Shown here: in pieces, positions 48,387-60,871 of the stretch | Layout: the number at the start of each line of letters is the position of its first letter | How positions within the stretch are numbered: position 1 is the first letter of the stretch | Notes under the pieces: model-generated | What the model saw: the letters and a program-made list of their open reading frames with translations, nothing else | Databases searched by the model: none | Told to the model about the DNA's origin: nothing | Program-made: the position numbers and the translations under genes | DNA from: Humulus lupulus | Taxonomy: Eukaryota > Streptophyta > Magnoliopsida > Rosales > Cannabaceae | Length of the DNA stretch: 64,000 nucleotides | Direction: 5' to 3' | Assembly: GCF_963169125.1 (NCBI RefSeq) | Contig: NC_084800.1 | Span: 148,920,397 to 148,984,396, forward strand

Positions 48387-48676
48387 ACATCAAAACCTCC
48401 TAGTCTTGTCAATCAGTCACTAACAATAGAACAACACATCACACACAACATAAGCATATAGCAATCAAGGGGTCGTGCGCTGGAATCATGCATATATAAA
48501 CACATTCATCATGCTCTACAAATACATTTATGTAAACAGGGCACCTTAAAAAAGAAGTTAAGAACATAATTTAATTAATACCGACCAACCTTGAGTCGGG
48601 GTTGTCAGTGGCAGGGAGAGTACATGTTCGGTCGATCTCCAGAAACCATAAACCTTGGCAAACTATGAAACCAATT
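48387..48676. other. Leader and degenerate PBS of element G
   Basis: The 290-bp stretch resembles the leader of A next to its PBS (CCATAAACCTTGGCA here against CCGTAACCTTGGCA there). The minus strand reads TTGGTTTCATAG after the LTR, a decayed initiator-Met PBS. Confidence 0.65.
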
Positions 48677-50351
48677 TGTAACACCCTACTACCTTAGGGT
48701 CATCACCAAGTGATTTATAAATGTGCTATTAGCTCGCTAATCAAAGTTTTAGGTTGACAAGTGTGATTAAATTGAAATAAAGACTCATTTAACAACATTG
48801 GTTATAAAAGATTTGGACATTCATTAAAATCATAAAAGTTATACATTTGAGATCCCAAAATACTGTTTCGAAAATGTATTACAACTCAAAATGTTGATAC
48901 AATCGACTTAAGTGACAAAGCAAATCATTACAACATATTCTCCAAAATAACCCTGGCTGTGGTAGGCAGGTAGGCCGAACATGTAAACGTCGCTCCACGC
49001 TCTCCAACTTAATGTTGGTCGACCTTTCCCTTGCCCTTGCCTACACCATAGAGTACCCATGAACCGAAGCCCAAGAAGAAAACTAAATGTATAACAAATC
49101 ACTTATCAATCCAAAGATAAACAACAAAACAATCAACAGACAAAACACATAATGGCCTACGCCGACCCAAGTGCTTTACTAGGCCCTGGGTTCGCGTTCT
49201 TCACCGAGCGGGTGGATACAACACCCTTGGAGGGTCTCACCCTAGTGGCCTACACTCAACATGCTTAACATCGATCGCAACCCTTGCCGTACCAAACCTT
49301 CGTCGTTTTTGGCTTTTGTTGTTCGTTCATAATCATGCACAACATAGCATAGCATTCACAAATATTCACACATATATTAAACAAAAATAGTAGGGCTATG
49401 CCCTAAAACACAAATAATAGGGCTATGCCTGCTCCACGGGCACAAACAATTTTCTTACCTGTGTCCCGAGCTGTCAAATTAAAGTGATCCTGAGCACGAT
49501 CCCTTAAACATGAGCTTTGATGTAAAACCTACTCACAATTCCATAACAAATATATATCCACCAATCCCTATCCAATTAAGAACTTTAGATTAAAATACTA
49601 GCCTTCGGGACCTTGAATTCTACTAAACTGGGTAGTAGAATCCTTCCTGAACCTTAGTATTTGGGTTCCCGAGCCTAAAACCTTAAATTGGTCAACATTA
49701 CCTATTTGAGCTGCAGCCCAGCCCTTAAGGGTCGCGGCGCTCTCAAGACAGAGAGCCCTAGGGCTCTCATCAAATGGACACGGGTTGCGGGGTGCCTTAG
49801 CCTGTGCCACGGTGCCTGGTCAAAATTCTGAGGCCCCCAAGCCTCTGTGTCCAAGTGGGCTGCAGCACCTGATGAATAGGGTCGTGGCTTAAGCCCCGAA
49901 ACCCATAAATATCATGCCTTTTCTGCATTTTTCCTCAGCCTAATTTACAAATTCTCAGCCAACCAATCCCTAGAATCAAAATTCTACCTACAGTCAATAT
50001 CCAAGCAGGATTACTAACCTTAATACCCAAAATATTACTCAACCAACTCCTCAAAACTCAAAGATCACATCCCATAGTTTAAATTTATAAAAAACACAAT
50101 AGAAAACTCAGTGAAATCAATAGAATTATGTACTTCAGCTGGTATTTCGACCTGACCTTCCTCCAACCTGCACAAGCTTTAAATTTCTCCAAGCTTCAGC
50201 CAACATCCAAAGATTTCCTCCAAATTCACCAAGCTTCTCAAGCACCAAGGATAGGGAGAGAGAGCCGAGAGAGAGAGAGAGAGAGATAAACTGTAGCAAG
50301 GCTAAGAAAAGTCTAAGTGTTTCTCCTTAGTTCTAGTGTTTGATCAGCTGA
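48677..50351 (-). mobile_element. 5' LTR of element G, interrupted by H
   Basis: The plus-strand reading starts TGTAACACCCTACTACC. The end near 50070-50351 matches the 3' LTR at 1044-1323. It has GC-rich words GGTCGCGGCGCTC and a CCCTAGGG-containing inverted repeat (AGAGCCCTAGGGCTCT, 49751-49766), and a (GA)n run at 50268-50286. H begins at 50352; the rest of this LTR lies beyond the window. Confidence 0.78.
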
Positions 50352-50900
50352 TGTAATGCCCTACTACCCAGGGATCGTTATGGTGTGCATTTTAAACAGT
50401 GCTAAACTCTATGATCGTGTAATCGTGTAACTAAGTATGATTAACGGTTTAGGATTAAATATTTTGGTTAAGATACTATGTTTCACTAAAACATTTACCA
50501 TTTACATTGGGATCCCAAAATATAATTTAAAGGTTAATTACAATAAAATATTTACAACCAGCTGACCTAAGCGGCAAAATAGGGTTTAATCGTAGTTCCT
50601 CTTTAAACCCTCGGACGTGGTGGTCGAGCCGCCGCATATGTACACATCGTCACCTAAGCTCTCCAACTCAAGGATGGTCCAGTTTTCTTTTGCCTTTACC
50701 TGCACCACATAGCACCCGTGAGCCGAAGCTCAGCAAGAAAACTTAATATTCTCATGAACAGGTAATAACATGTTACTTAATCTTAATAGGAATGCCTAGC
50801 AATAATAACCCTACTTATGCATGCAAGCAAATCCAAATAAATGATTATGGGGTCTTACATCAGAATAGAAGACTAATGAGTCAATCTCTGTGTGGGTGTT
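50352..50900 (-). mobile_element. LTR 'H' (Tekay type), first part
   Basis: It starts TGTAATGCCCTACTACCC within the 5' LTR of G and ends at 50900, where solo LTR J is inserted, just inside a unit of the 27-bp array (GACTAATGAGTCAATCTC at 50871-50888). It resumes at 53309 and again at 63280. Similarity of 63640-64000 to 6000-6260 of A's LTR shows these are parts of one minus-strand LTR. Confidence 0.72.
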
Positions 50901-53308
50901 TGTAACGACCCAAAATTACTAATATGGCTTAAGGACCATGATTAGTGTGCCGGGAGGGCATAATTGGAGGTTATGTGAATCAATAGTGTGAGAATGCATG
51001 TTTATGAGTATTGGGTAAGCATGCAAGCCCTGTTCAGCTGGTAATGGCTTAATCGTAATTTTGGCCCGTTAGGGCATAAACATAATTGTGTGTGATAAAC
51101 TGTTGAGACCACATTATTATGTGGATAAGTAGATATATATATATATATGTGAAATATGTGAGAACCACATTATTATGTGGATAAATATGCAACCGGTGAC
51201 TTGGGGCGATCCTAGGGAGCTAGATAGCAGGAAAGTCACAACGGGGCTTAATGCTTGACTTTGGGCAAGTCAGGGGTATTCTAGGTATCGTGTAGTGATT
51301 TGGACTATCGGGTAATGAAAATAAATATATGGAGATATATTTGAGGTTAGAAAGTTTAGGCGGGAGTATTGGGGAATTTTACTATTTTTCCCTCGGGGAC
51401 GTTTCCGGTACCCCGAGCTTTGGGATTAGTCTAACAACCTAAGGATATACTTGGAAAGACTTAGAAAATACTAGATAGAAAATGTAAACCGACCTCTCAG
51501 CCTTCTATCTCTTCTCTCTCTTTTCTCTCTCTCTTAAGGAAGAAAAAATCTGATTTTGTAAAGGGAAACCAGCTAATTTCTGGGAATTGAAGGGGATAAG
51601 CTAGAGGATTAGCTCAAGAACTGAACAAGGACTGAATTAGAGCCAAGGTAAGTATTGATTTTTTGTTCTGTGGTTAGGAACTTTAAGAAAAATGGCTGAG
51701 TTTTGAATATTTGTGGTTTTGGCATTTAGGGTGGAATTTGAGGCTAGAACTTTGAAGCTAGGTCAGGGAAATTCGTGGAGAGGATATACTGCAGCTAAGG
51801 TAAGTTTCAATTTAAAGTTTAATGGTCGAATTCTAGAAATTCCATGGCTTGTTTTGAGTTTGTTGGTTTGAAATCTCAGAAATTGGAATTGGGATTTTGG
51901 TGAGTGTTAGGCTGGGTTTCTTGTTGGATTGTGTTGTTTAAATTATTCTAACGATGTTGTTATTAAGTGGTTTTGAGTTGGGGGCTTTGGGATGGATTAA
52001 GATGAGGTTTAGAGATTGAAAATGGTGGATTTTTCTGGGTTCGAAGGGTCGGACCGCGGCATGGTTCTTGGTGAGCTGCGGCCCTTCGAGGTTGTTGCAT
52101 GCTGAGGAAGGAGGGCGGGCCGCAGCATTGTCCAAGCAATGCCGCAGCCCTTACCTGTTTTTGTGGCCATGGAGGGTTCTGTCTGGGGCCATACCGCGGC
52201 ATGGATGGCCCATGCCGGGGCGCTTAAGGGATTTTGGGATTTTAAGATTTTAGGCTTGGGAATTTAACCTAGGGTGCTTGGGGTTGAGTCTTTTACCATA
52301 TTTGGTGAAGTTCAATGTTCTGAGGACTAGAACTATGTTTAGAAGCTCATTTAAGGTTGTTAATGGTATCCTTTATCTTGGTTGTGACTAGGTGCTAAGC
52401 TAGGGCTCAGGGATCGGATCACGCTCAAGGAGCATCGCTTATAACTAGCTCGTTTGAAAGCCAAAGGTAAGAAAACTATACCCGGTTGAATAATTGAATG
52501 GGACTAAGGGCTCCCTGATATATATATGATTGAGAGAATGGTATTAGGCCATGTAAATTGTAAACCAACGGCCTAAGCGTTCCACGGTTAACTTGCGCAA
52601 ATGGTGCAGCTCGGACACTGGTATCCGAGGACAGCTTTTTATGCACTGAGCTCGGTTTAAGTGAGCCGGAGTCAGTGGGTTAAACAGAGGGTGCGGCCTA
52701 AGGCGTCGGCCCTAGTAGTTTTGTAAATTGAATATTGTATTGGCTATAAATGTTGATTGATAAGATTGTTGAATGATCTAAGTATAGATGAGGTTTGTTT
52801 GTACCTTGAAGTATGCTTACATACTATGGACTGAATGATTGAACATGCTTATGAAAGTATTTGATTGTCATTATTGTATATGCTGTGTATGTTATTTTCT
52901 TGCTGGGCCTCGGCTCACGGGTGCTGCGTGGTGCAGGTAAAGGCAAAGGCAAGATTGATCAACCGTGATTGGAGAGTTCTGCAGGGTGAATGTACATGAC
53001 AGGCCGCTCAATCGCCACGGTTTGAGGAGATTACAGGGACGAGAGGACCAGAACCTTGTATTTTTCCTTAGTATGGCAAATGTTTACTTTGAACTGTTGA
53101 ATTTTGTAAACCAGCTTTTAAACATTGTTTTGGGGATCCCTTCTGTAAAATTGTTTATAATTTATAAAATGTATCTTTTGAGGCCAAAATGTCTTTTAGC
53201 CCTAGAACACTTTAACTAATAACACGTTTTGATTAAATAACTTGATTAGCAAGTCTCACATATCTATAAACACACAGTGTAGCGGTCTTGGCTATCCAAG
53301 ACGTTACA
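50901..53308 (+). mobile_element. Solo LTR 'J' (2,408 bp), plus orientation
   Basis: It runs TGTAACGACCCAAAATTACT to CCAAGACGTTACA. It closely resembles the E LTR, including the CCGCGG cluster at 52045-52225 and the 31-nt terminal module at 53278-53308. No PBS or internal region follows, so it is a solo LTR. The flanks (GTGTT and GCTAA) do not form a clear target duplication. A (TA)n run is at 51131-51149. Confidence 0.85.
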
Positions 53309-53503
53309 GCTAATGAGTCACACCCTGTATAGGTGACTAATGAGTCACACTCTATATAGATGACTAATGAGTCTATCGCTATTAGATGACTAATAAGTCT
53401 ATCTCAGAGGTAGATGACTAATAAGTCTCTCGGTACAGATGACTACTAAATCTACCCTTATGTGGATGACTGATAAGTCTATCTCTGTATAGATGACTAA
53501 TAA
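53309..53503. repeat. 27-bp tandem array in LTR H, left block
   Basis: About seven and a half diverged units on the pattern GTGACTAATGAGTCACACTCTGTATAG or ATGACTAATAAGTCTATCTCTGTATAG. The array continues at 63275 after element D; one copy of D's AATAA duplication is at 53499-53503. Confidence 0.88.
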
Positions 53504-55906
53504 TGTAACGACCCAAATTCGTTAATAAGGATTAAGGGCCTTGATTAGTGTGCCTGGAGGGCATAATGGGAATTATGTGTGACTTTAATGAGTAAACTGC
53601 ATGATTATGATCTAAAGCATGTTATATGACCATTTGAATATTCGAGATGCATGACTATGTGTATTAGTATGCATGTAGGCCCTAATTAGGTCAGAAAGGA
53701 ATAATCGTAATTTTGGCCATTATGGGCATAACTGAATTTATATATGTGATAATTGTTGAGACCACATTATTATGTGGATATATCTGTGATCTGTGACTCC
53801 AGACGATCCTAGTGAGCACATTAGTGAAAAATTCATGGCGGGGATTTATACCCGGCTTGGGGTGAGCCTGGGGGGTATAAATTGGAATTTAGTGAGTATA
53901 TTGGAGTTTATTTTGACATTGAGGAATATAATTGGTGATTAATAAGGTATCGGGAGGTAAGCGGAGAATATTAGACACTCGAGGAATTAGCGGGAATTGG
54001 GGTGAAATGACCAAAATGACCCTAAGTGGATTAAAGGTTTAAAATTAAAAGGGAGGGCATAATGGTCATTTGGATTTTTAGAGATAGGTATTACTGAGCC
54101 TTTATGCTCAGTGGAGTTTGTAGAATGTAATAGAAGTCTGAAAAGAAAAGAAGGAAAAGAATGGAAAGGAAAGCGAAGGAAAAAGAGAGTAGTATTCCTA
54201 TGGTCGGTTTGTGGTTCTCTCACCATTTCTCTTCATTCTTCTTGGAGCAAAATTCAGAGGAGAGCTAGGTCAACTAAGCCATAAGGTTTCTGATCTAAGC
54301 TTGAAGATTTGGCAAGGGTTTAGCAAAGATAGGCCATTTACTTGAGGTAAGACCTTGAAGTTTCTTCAGTTCTAGTTTTGGTTTTTAACTAAGGTATCTA
54401 AGTTGTGTTGATGGGGAATTCTAGGGAAGTTGTAGCCAAGGATTGAGGAATATCAAGCTAAGGAGGCCTAGAGGCAACTTAAGGTCGAATTTCCATCAAA
54501 GGTATAAATTCTGACCTTTTATCTTTGATGTTTTGACTGGTTTCTGCTGAGTGTTGAAGTCTAGAAGTGGCTATGGTGAATTTTTAGATTAGGGATGCGT
54601 GTTCTTGGGTTTTGAGTATTTGGGATGCTTGGAATGAGTGGAATGTGTTACTAAGCTTGTTTTTGAGTTTGGTGAAGGTTTGGAGAAGTTTTGGTTAAGT
54701 TTGGTTCGAGGAAATTGCAGGAAGGAAAATTGGGATGTTGGCTGTCTGTGACTAGCGCTACAGCGCTAGCCTTTGGGCGCTGTAGTGCTAGGCCAAGCTT
54801 TCTGGGGGATTTTGGTTATACTTGTAGCACTATAGCGCCCTCTTTAGAGCGCTGTAGCACTGCCTTATTTTTAGAAAGGGATTTTAGGGTTATTTTCAAG
54901 GGTTTTTGACCAAGGGTTCGATTCCACCACCTTGTTTGGTGGAACTAGGACTTCCCGGTGGCTCGGGATTGGTCCTGAGGCTAGATTTTGGACTTGAGGT
55001 TTGGTGATAACTTTGACCCATGGTTGTGTTTAGGTGAGCACTAGGGCTCGAGAGGGATCGTGCTCAAGGAGTTAAGTGATCAAAGCTAGCGAATCGAAAG
55101 GTAAGAAAACTGCACCTGGTTATATGTTTGTGATGGGACTAAGTGCTCCCGATATTTGTATTATGTCAATGATGGTATTATGCCATGGGACATGTGATAG
55201 CGACCTAAGGGTGCCGTACACAATATTTGCACACAGGGCGCAGCTTGGCCACTGGTAGGCAAGGACAGCTTAATATTCATCGAGCTCGGTTTAAGCGGAT
55301 CGGAGTCAGTGGGATAACAGAGGGTATGGCCTGAGGGCGCTAACCCTAGTTATCATATGTGATTTGCTATAAATCGATATGTTTGGTATGCTGAATACTT
55401 GACTATTCTGAATGTTGATATGGTTAAGAATATGTGATGCAATATAAGATTTTGAATTGTCTGTTGATTACTTATGCTCTGTTGTTGTGTTTTCTTGCTA
55501 GGCCTTGGCTCACGGGTGCTACGTGGGACCAGGTAAAGGCAAAGGCAAGTTGGACCAATCCTGAGATGGAGGGTTGTGGGGTGGAATGTACATAGCCAGC
55601 TATTTGGTTGCCATGACCGAGGAGTGGATCAGGACAGATATTGCCTAATTGTATGTTTTGCCTTAATATGGCTAATACTGTATTTAATCCTTGAATTTTT
55701 TGTAAACAGTTTCAAATTTAACATTTTTGGGATCCCGTGTAAAGAGGGAATGTTTCTCTATGAAAATATGACTTTTGAGACCAAAACATTTTAACCCTAG
55801 TTTCTTTATAGTTTCAATAACACATTTTTAATTAAACGACTTGATTAGCAAGTCTAGCACTTTATAAACACACAGTGTAACGGTCTTGGTAATCCAGGGC
55901 ATTACA
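53504..55906 (+). mobile_element. 5' LTR of Tekay element D (2,403 bp)
   Basis: It runs TGTAACGACCCAAATTCG to CCAGGGCATTACA, the same length as the 3' copy at 60872-63274 but with more differences than the E pair. The palindrome CTAGCGCTACAGCGCTAG is at 54752-54769 (8-bp arms, 2-nt loop), with related AGCGC words to about 54870. The terminal module is at 55876-55906. Confidence 0.92.
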
Positions 55907-55909
55907 ACT

Positions 55910-55921
55910 TGGTATCAGAGC
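55910..55921 (+). other. Primer-binding site of element D (initiator Met tRNA)
   Basis: TGGTATCAGAGC lies three bases after the LTR end, identical to that of E. A 373-bp leader without coding features follows, up to gag at 56295. Confidence 0.9.
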
Positions 55922-56294
55922 GTCCTAGGTTTATGGGTCCTGAAGACTGGCTGGATATGTACATTCGCCTCGAGAAACAAGCTTTACTCAGGGTTTGGTA
56001 ATTGTGTATACATTTCTATGTGCTTAAATGATTTGAGTGAGATATGATTGTTGATATCTGTTTGATGAATAGGGAGCATGAGATATTGATAGGGCCTGGC
56101 CCTTGACTATTGCATGATGTTATTGAGGCATGCTTATTAGCACTGCTGTGCATGTGAATGAATATCTGGATAAACTGTTATACTTTGATTGCTTGTGAAT
56201 GATTGGAGTTCCAGTGATGGATAATGAAAGGATTATTACCCTGTCATCATAGTCTGATTGTCGAGCCATTGATTGCAGATTGACTTGGATAGGT

Positions 56295-59200
56295 ATGCGT
56301 CCAAGAAAATCTACGCGACTGGCCGGCAGGTCTGGGGCTAGAGATGATGATCAAGGCCACACCCCTCCGTTAGTTCCTAAGAACTGGCAGCAGTTGATGG
56401 CAGACATGCAGGCTCGGCTTCAGAGCCAAGATGAACAGATCTGAATTCTGCGGCAGCCGGCTCTATCTGGGAGTGTTGCCGCTATTGTGCCACCTGTAGT
56501 GGTACCTGCAGTGCAGCAAGTTGAGGTTGGGAACAAGTGGGAACCGTTGTATGAGCGGTTCAGGAAGCAACAGCCCCCGATCTTTGAGGGAGGACCAGAA
56601 CCACTGAAGGCTGATCAGTGGATGACTATGATTACTACCATTCTTGATTTTATGAGGGTGGAAGGACATGACAGGGTGGCCTGTGCCACTTATATGCTGA
56701 GAGAAGATGCCCGAATCTGGTGGGAGGTGGCATCACAGACTAGAGATGTTACTGCATTGACTTGGGAAGGGTTTAAAGATTTGTTTAGTCAGAAGTATTA
56801 TAATCTTTCCATCAGGGCAGCGAAAGTAAATGAGTTCGTGGGGCTGGTTCAGGCCAGTATGACAGTTACAGAATATGCCTTGAAGTTTGACAGACTTGCG
56901 AAGTTTGCACTAGATATTGTGCCCACTGATGTAGCAAGGCAGGACAATTTTATCAGAGGGCTGAATGCTATGATAGCCCGAGATGTGAGAATTACCACAG
57001 TTCCTGGAGGGACAACTTATGCCCAGGCTGTGGAGAAGGCTCTTACCACTGAGGAAGCGGAGAATAAGATATGGAGAGAGAGTGCGGTGAGGAGGGAGGG
57101 CCGCAAGGCGGTGCCTCCATATTCTGGTTCAGGTAGGGGCGGAGGCCCCAGTGATCTGAAGAGGAAGACCCCTGAGGCTTCGATCGCTCCTGGTCCTGAT
57201 AGGAGAGGTCGGGGTACTCAGGGTGGCCATCAGGGAGGCGGTGATTCATGGAGGACTTATCCGGAGTGCAGGAGGTGCATGAGATGCCATCTGGGCGAGT
57301 GTCAGGCTAAGGCCTATTATGTGTGCGGGTTGGTGGGACACCTCAGGAAAGATTGCCCGACAGTGAAGAAGGGAGAGACAGGGAAGGTGGACAGCTTGAC
57401 ACCAGCTCGAGTGTTCAACCTGACGCAGACGGAGGCTGAGGCTAGTCCCTTGGTAGTGACAGGTCAGCTTTTTAGTGCTGGCACTTCTTTTACTGTTTTG
57501 ATAGACTCTGGTTCTACGCATTCGTTTGTATCCGATAAGGTGATTGATAGATTGTGTAGACCTAGTGGGTATAGTACTTCATGGTTTGGTACTATTTTTC
57601 CTACAGGAGAACTAGTAGTATCTAGAAATTGGATTAGAGCACTGCCAGTGATAGTTGATGGTATGGAGTTATCGGTTGTTCTAATTGAGTTGAGTATGGA
57701 GGACTTTGACATGATCCTAGGTATGGATTGGTTGGTTAGATATGGAGCTACTATTGACTGCAGGAAGAATATGGTGACTTTTGAGCCAGAGGGCGAGGAT
57801 CCCTTTATTTTTGTGGGAGCGGTGCATGGACCCCGCGTACCCAGGATATCTGCATTGAGAGCCAGAGACTTGTTGCAGGGTGGATGTATAGGCTTTCTGG
57901 CTAGTGTGGTGGATACCACCAGAGTTTCACCAGTAGGACCGGAGGAGACCAGATTGGTTTGCGAGTTCTTGGATGTGTTTCCTGAGGATTTACCTGGGTT
58001 GCCGCCACGTAGAGAGATTCAGTTTGTTATTGAGTTGGCGCCAGGGACAGAACCAGTGTCGAAGGCACCATATAGGATGGCACCAGCAGAACTTAAAGGA
58101 TTAAAGATATAGCTACAAGAGCTTCTGGATTTGGGGTTCATCAGGCCTAGTTGCTCGCCGTGGGGTGCTCCAATTCTGTTTGTGAAGAAGAAGGACGGGA
58201 CTATGAGGATGTGCATCGACTACCGGGAATTGAACAAGTTGACTATCAAGAATAAGTATCCCCTACCAAGGATTGATGACTTGTTCGATCAGCTGCAGGG
58301 TAAGACGGTGTTCTCAAAAATTGATCTTCGATCTGGTTATCACCAGCTGAGGATCAAAGATGAGGGCATACCTAAGACGGCCTTCCGAACGCGGTATGGG
58401 CATTATGAGTTTTTGGTCATGTCATTAGGTTTGGCCAATGCCCCAGGAGCTTTTATGGATCTAATGAACAGGGTGTTGATGGATTTCCTGGATCAGTTCG
58501 TTATTGTCTTCATCGACGACATCTTGGTGTATTCCAGTTCAGAGGCAGAGCACGAGCTTCATCTTTGACACGTTCTTCAGAGATTGAGGGAGCATCAGTT
58601 GTACACCAAGTTTAAGAAGTCTGAATTTTGGTTACCAGACGTGACATTCCTTGGACATATCGTAGGTGCAGATGAGATTAAGGTGGATCCATCTAAGGTG
58701 GAGGCAGTTAGGGATTGGCCAAGGCCAAGGAACGCCTCGGAGGTGCGGAGTTTTCTTGGTTAGGCAGGTTACTACAGACAGTTTGTAGATGGTTTCTCAA
58801 AGATAGCTGCACCGATGACAGAATTGACAGGGAATAATCTGAAGTTTATCTGGTCAGATAAGTGTGAAGACAGTTTCCAAGAGCTGAAGCGACGGCTTAT
58901 CACAACGCCAGTGTTGAGTCTTCCTTCGGGGGGAAGGGAAGTTTGTTGTTTACTGCGATGCATCGAGGTTGGGCTTAGGCTGTGTGTTGATGTAGAATTA
59001 AAAAGTCATAGCTTATGCATCCCGGCAGTTGAAGGAGTATGAGCAGCAGTATCCTACCCACGATTTGGAGCTGGCAGCAGTAGTTTTTGCACTGAAGATT
59101 TGGCGACACTATCTGTATGGGGAGAAGTGCGAGGTATACACTGACCATAAGATTCTGAAGTATTTCTTTACACAAAAGGACCTGAACGTGAAACAGATGC

Positions 59201-60835
59201 GTTGGCTGGAGTTGGTAAAGGATTATGATTGTGATATTCTTTACCATCCGGGGAAAGCCAATGTGGTGGCGGATGCATTGAGCCGCAGGGGTCCAGGTCA
59301 GTTATATAGTTCCATTTAGATCTCAAGGGAGTTAGCGGATGAAATAGTCAGAGCAGGGATAGAGTTGGTGGTAGGCTGATTGGCCAATATTACTCTGTAG
59401 TCGACCCTGCTAGAGAGGATTAAAGAAGGGCAGCTCTGATAGATGCTCAGTTACAAAGTGTTAGAGAGGATGTCTTAGCGGGAGTAGCTAAGGATTATTC
59501 TACATCTTAGGTTGGTTTACTTCGGTATCAGGGACGGATTTTTGTTCCAGTTGATGAGGGGATCAGATGAGAGATACTAGATGAGTCTCATACGACGTCG
59601 TTCTCACTTCATCCGGGTACCACGAAGATGTACCAAGATTTATGGACCTTATATTGGTGGCCCGGGATGAAGAAGGATGTGGTAGAGTACGTTGCCAGAT
59701 GCTTAACCTGTCAGTAGGTGAAAGCTGAGCATCAACGAGCAGCAGGGTTACTTCAGCCTTTGGGTATTCCTGAATGGAAATGGGAGGATATTACTATGTA
59801 TTTGTGGGAGGTTTACCCAGGACAGTGGGACTTCATGACTCAGTGTGGGTGATAGTGGATAGATACACCAAGTCAGCCCATTTTCTTCCAGTGAGGTCGA
59901 CATATACTGTGGATTAGTATGTTGAGTTGTATGTGAGGGAGATCATACGTCTCCATGGGGTTCCTAAGTCTATAGTGTCAGACCGGGATCCTATTTTCAC
60001 TTCCAAGTTTTGGGGAGTTCTGTAAAAGGCTTTGGGGATCCAGTTGAAGTTTAGTACGACCTTTCATCCTCAGACTGACGGACAGTCTAAGGGGACGATT
60101 CAGGTATTGGAGGATATGCTCAGAGCATGTGTGATAGATTTTGAGGGTTCATGGAGTAAGTATCTTTCGTTGATTGAATTTTCATATAACAATAGTTATC
60201 ATTCAACGATTGGAGTAGCTCTCTAGGAGTTGTTGTATGGGAGGAAGTGTAGATCACCCATTCATTGGGACGAGATGGGTGAGAGGAGATATTTGGGGCC
60301 AGATATGGTTCAGAGGACAAGTGAAGCTGTAGAAAAGATCCAGGCTAGAATGCTCGCTTCTCAGAGCAGACAGAAAAGCTACGCTGACCCTAAGCGTAGG
60401 GACATGGAGTTTCAGATTGGGGACCACGTGTCCCTTCGAGTTTCACCTCTGCGAGGGGTGAGGAGGTTTGGAAAGAAGGGTAAGCTAAGCCCTAGATTCA
60501 TTGAACCGTTTGAGATCCTGGAAAGGATTGGTCAGGTGGCATACAGGTTAGCCTTGCCACCATCGTTGTCAGGAGTTCATGACGTATTCCATGTTTCTAT
60601 GCTCCGGAAGTATGTCTCAGATGTGACTCATGTGTTGAGGTATGAAGACTTGGAGTTACAGACAGATTTGGCTTATGAAGAGCAATCGGTTCAGATCTTG
60701 GATCGAAAAAGAAAAGTATGGTGGAACAAGACGATTCCTCTTGTTAAAGTGTTGTGGAGGAATAGTTAGGTCGAGGAGGTGACCTGGGAGCTTGAGACAG
60801 CGATGCAGGATCAATATCCCGAGTTGTTCAGGTAA
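56295..60835 (+). pseudogene. Element D gag-pol, decayed
   Basis: ATG 56295 (MRPRKSTRLAGRSG) opens gag, stopped at 56442; the frame is then open 56487-58112. Order: gag core (PPIFEGGPEPLKADQW), zinc knuckle YYVCGLVGHLRKDC whose first Cys is Tyr, protease VLIDSGSTHSF, RT with FIDDILVYS (about 58510), RNase H with a frameshift at the G run near 58927, integrase with [12 protein letters not shown] region disrupted by a deletion near 59798, [13 protein letters not shown] in which the catalytic Glu is Lys, and chromodomain PVQILDRK-like, ending at TAA 60833. At least twelve stops or frame changes. Very close to E in sequence; Tekay/Del lineage. Confidence 0.9.
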
Positions 60836-60858
60836 ATTTCGAGGACGAAATTCTCATT

Positions 60859-60871
60859 AGGAGGGGATAGT
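60859..60871 (+). other. Polypurine tract of element D
   Basis: AGGAGGGGATAGT directly precedes the 3' LTR. Confidence 0.88.

Noticed and set aside
50268..50286. (GA)n run as a regulatory element
   Set aside because: A simple repeat within an old LTR, present in shorter form at 1233-1263; no further support.
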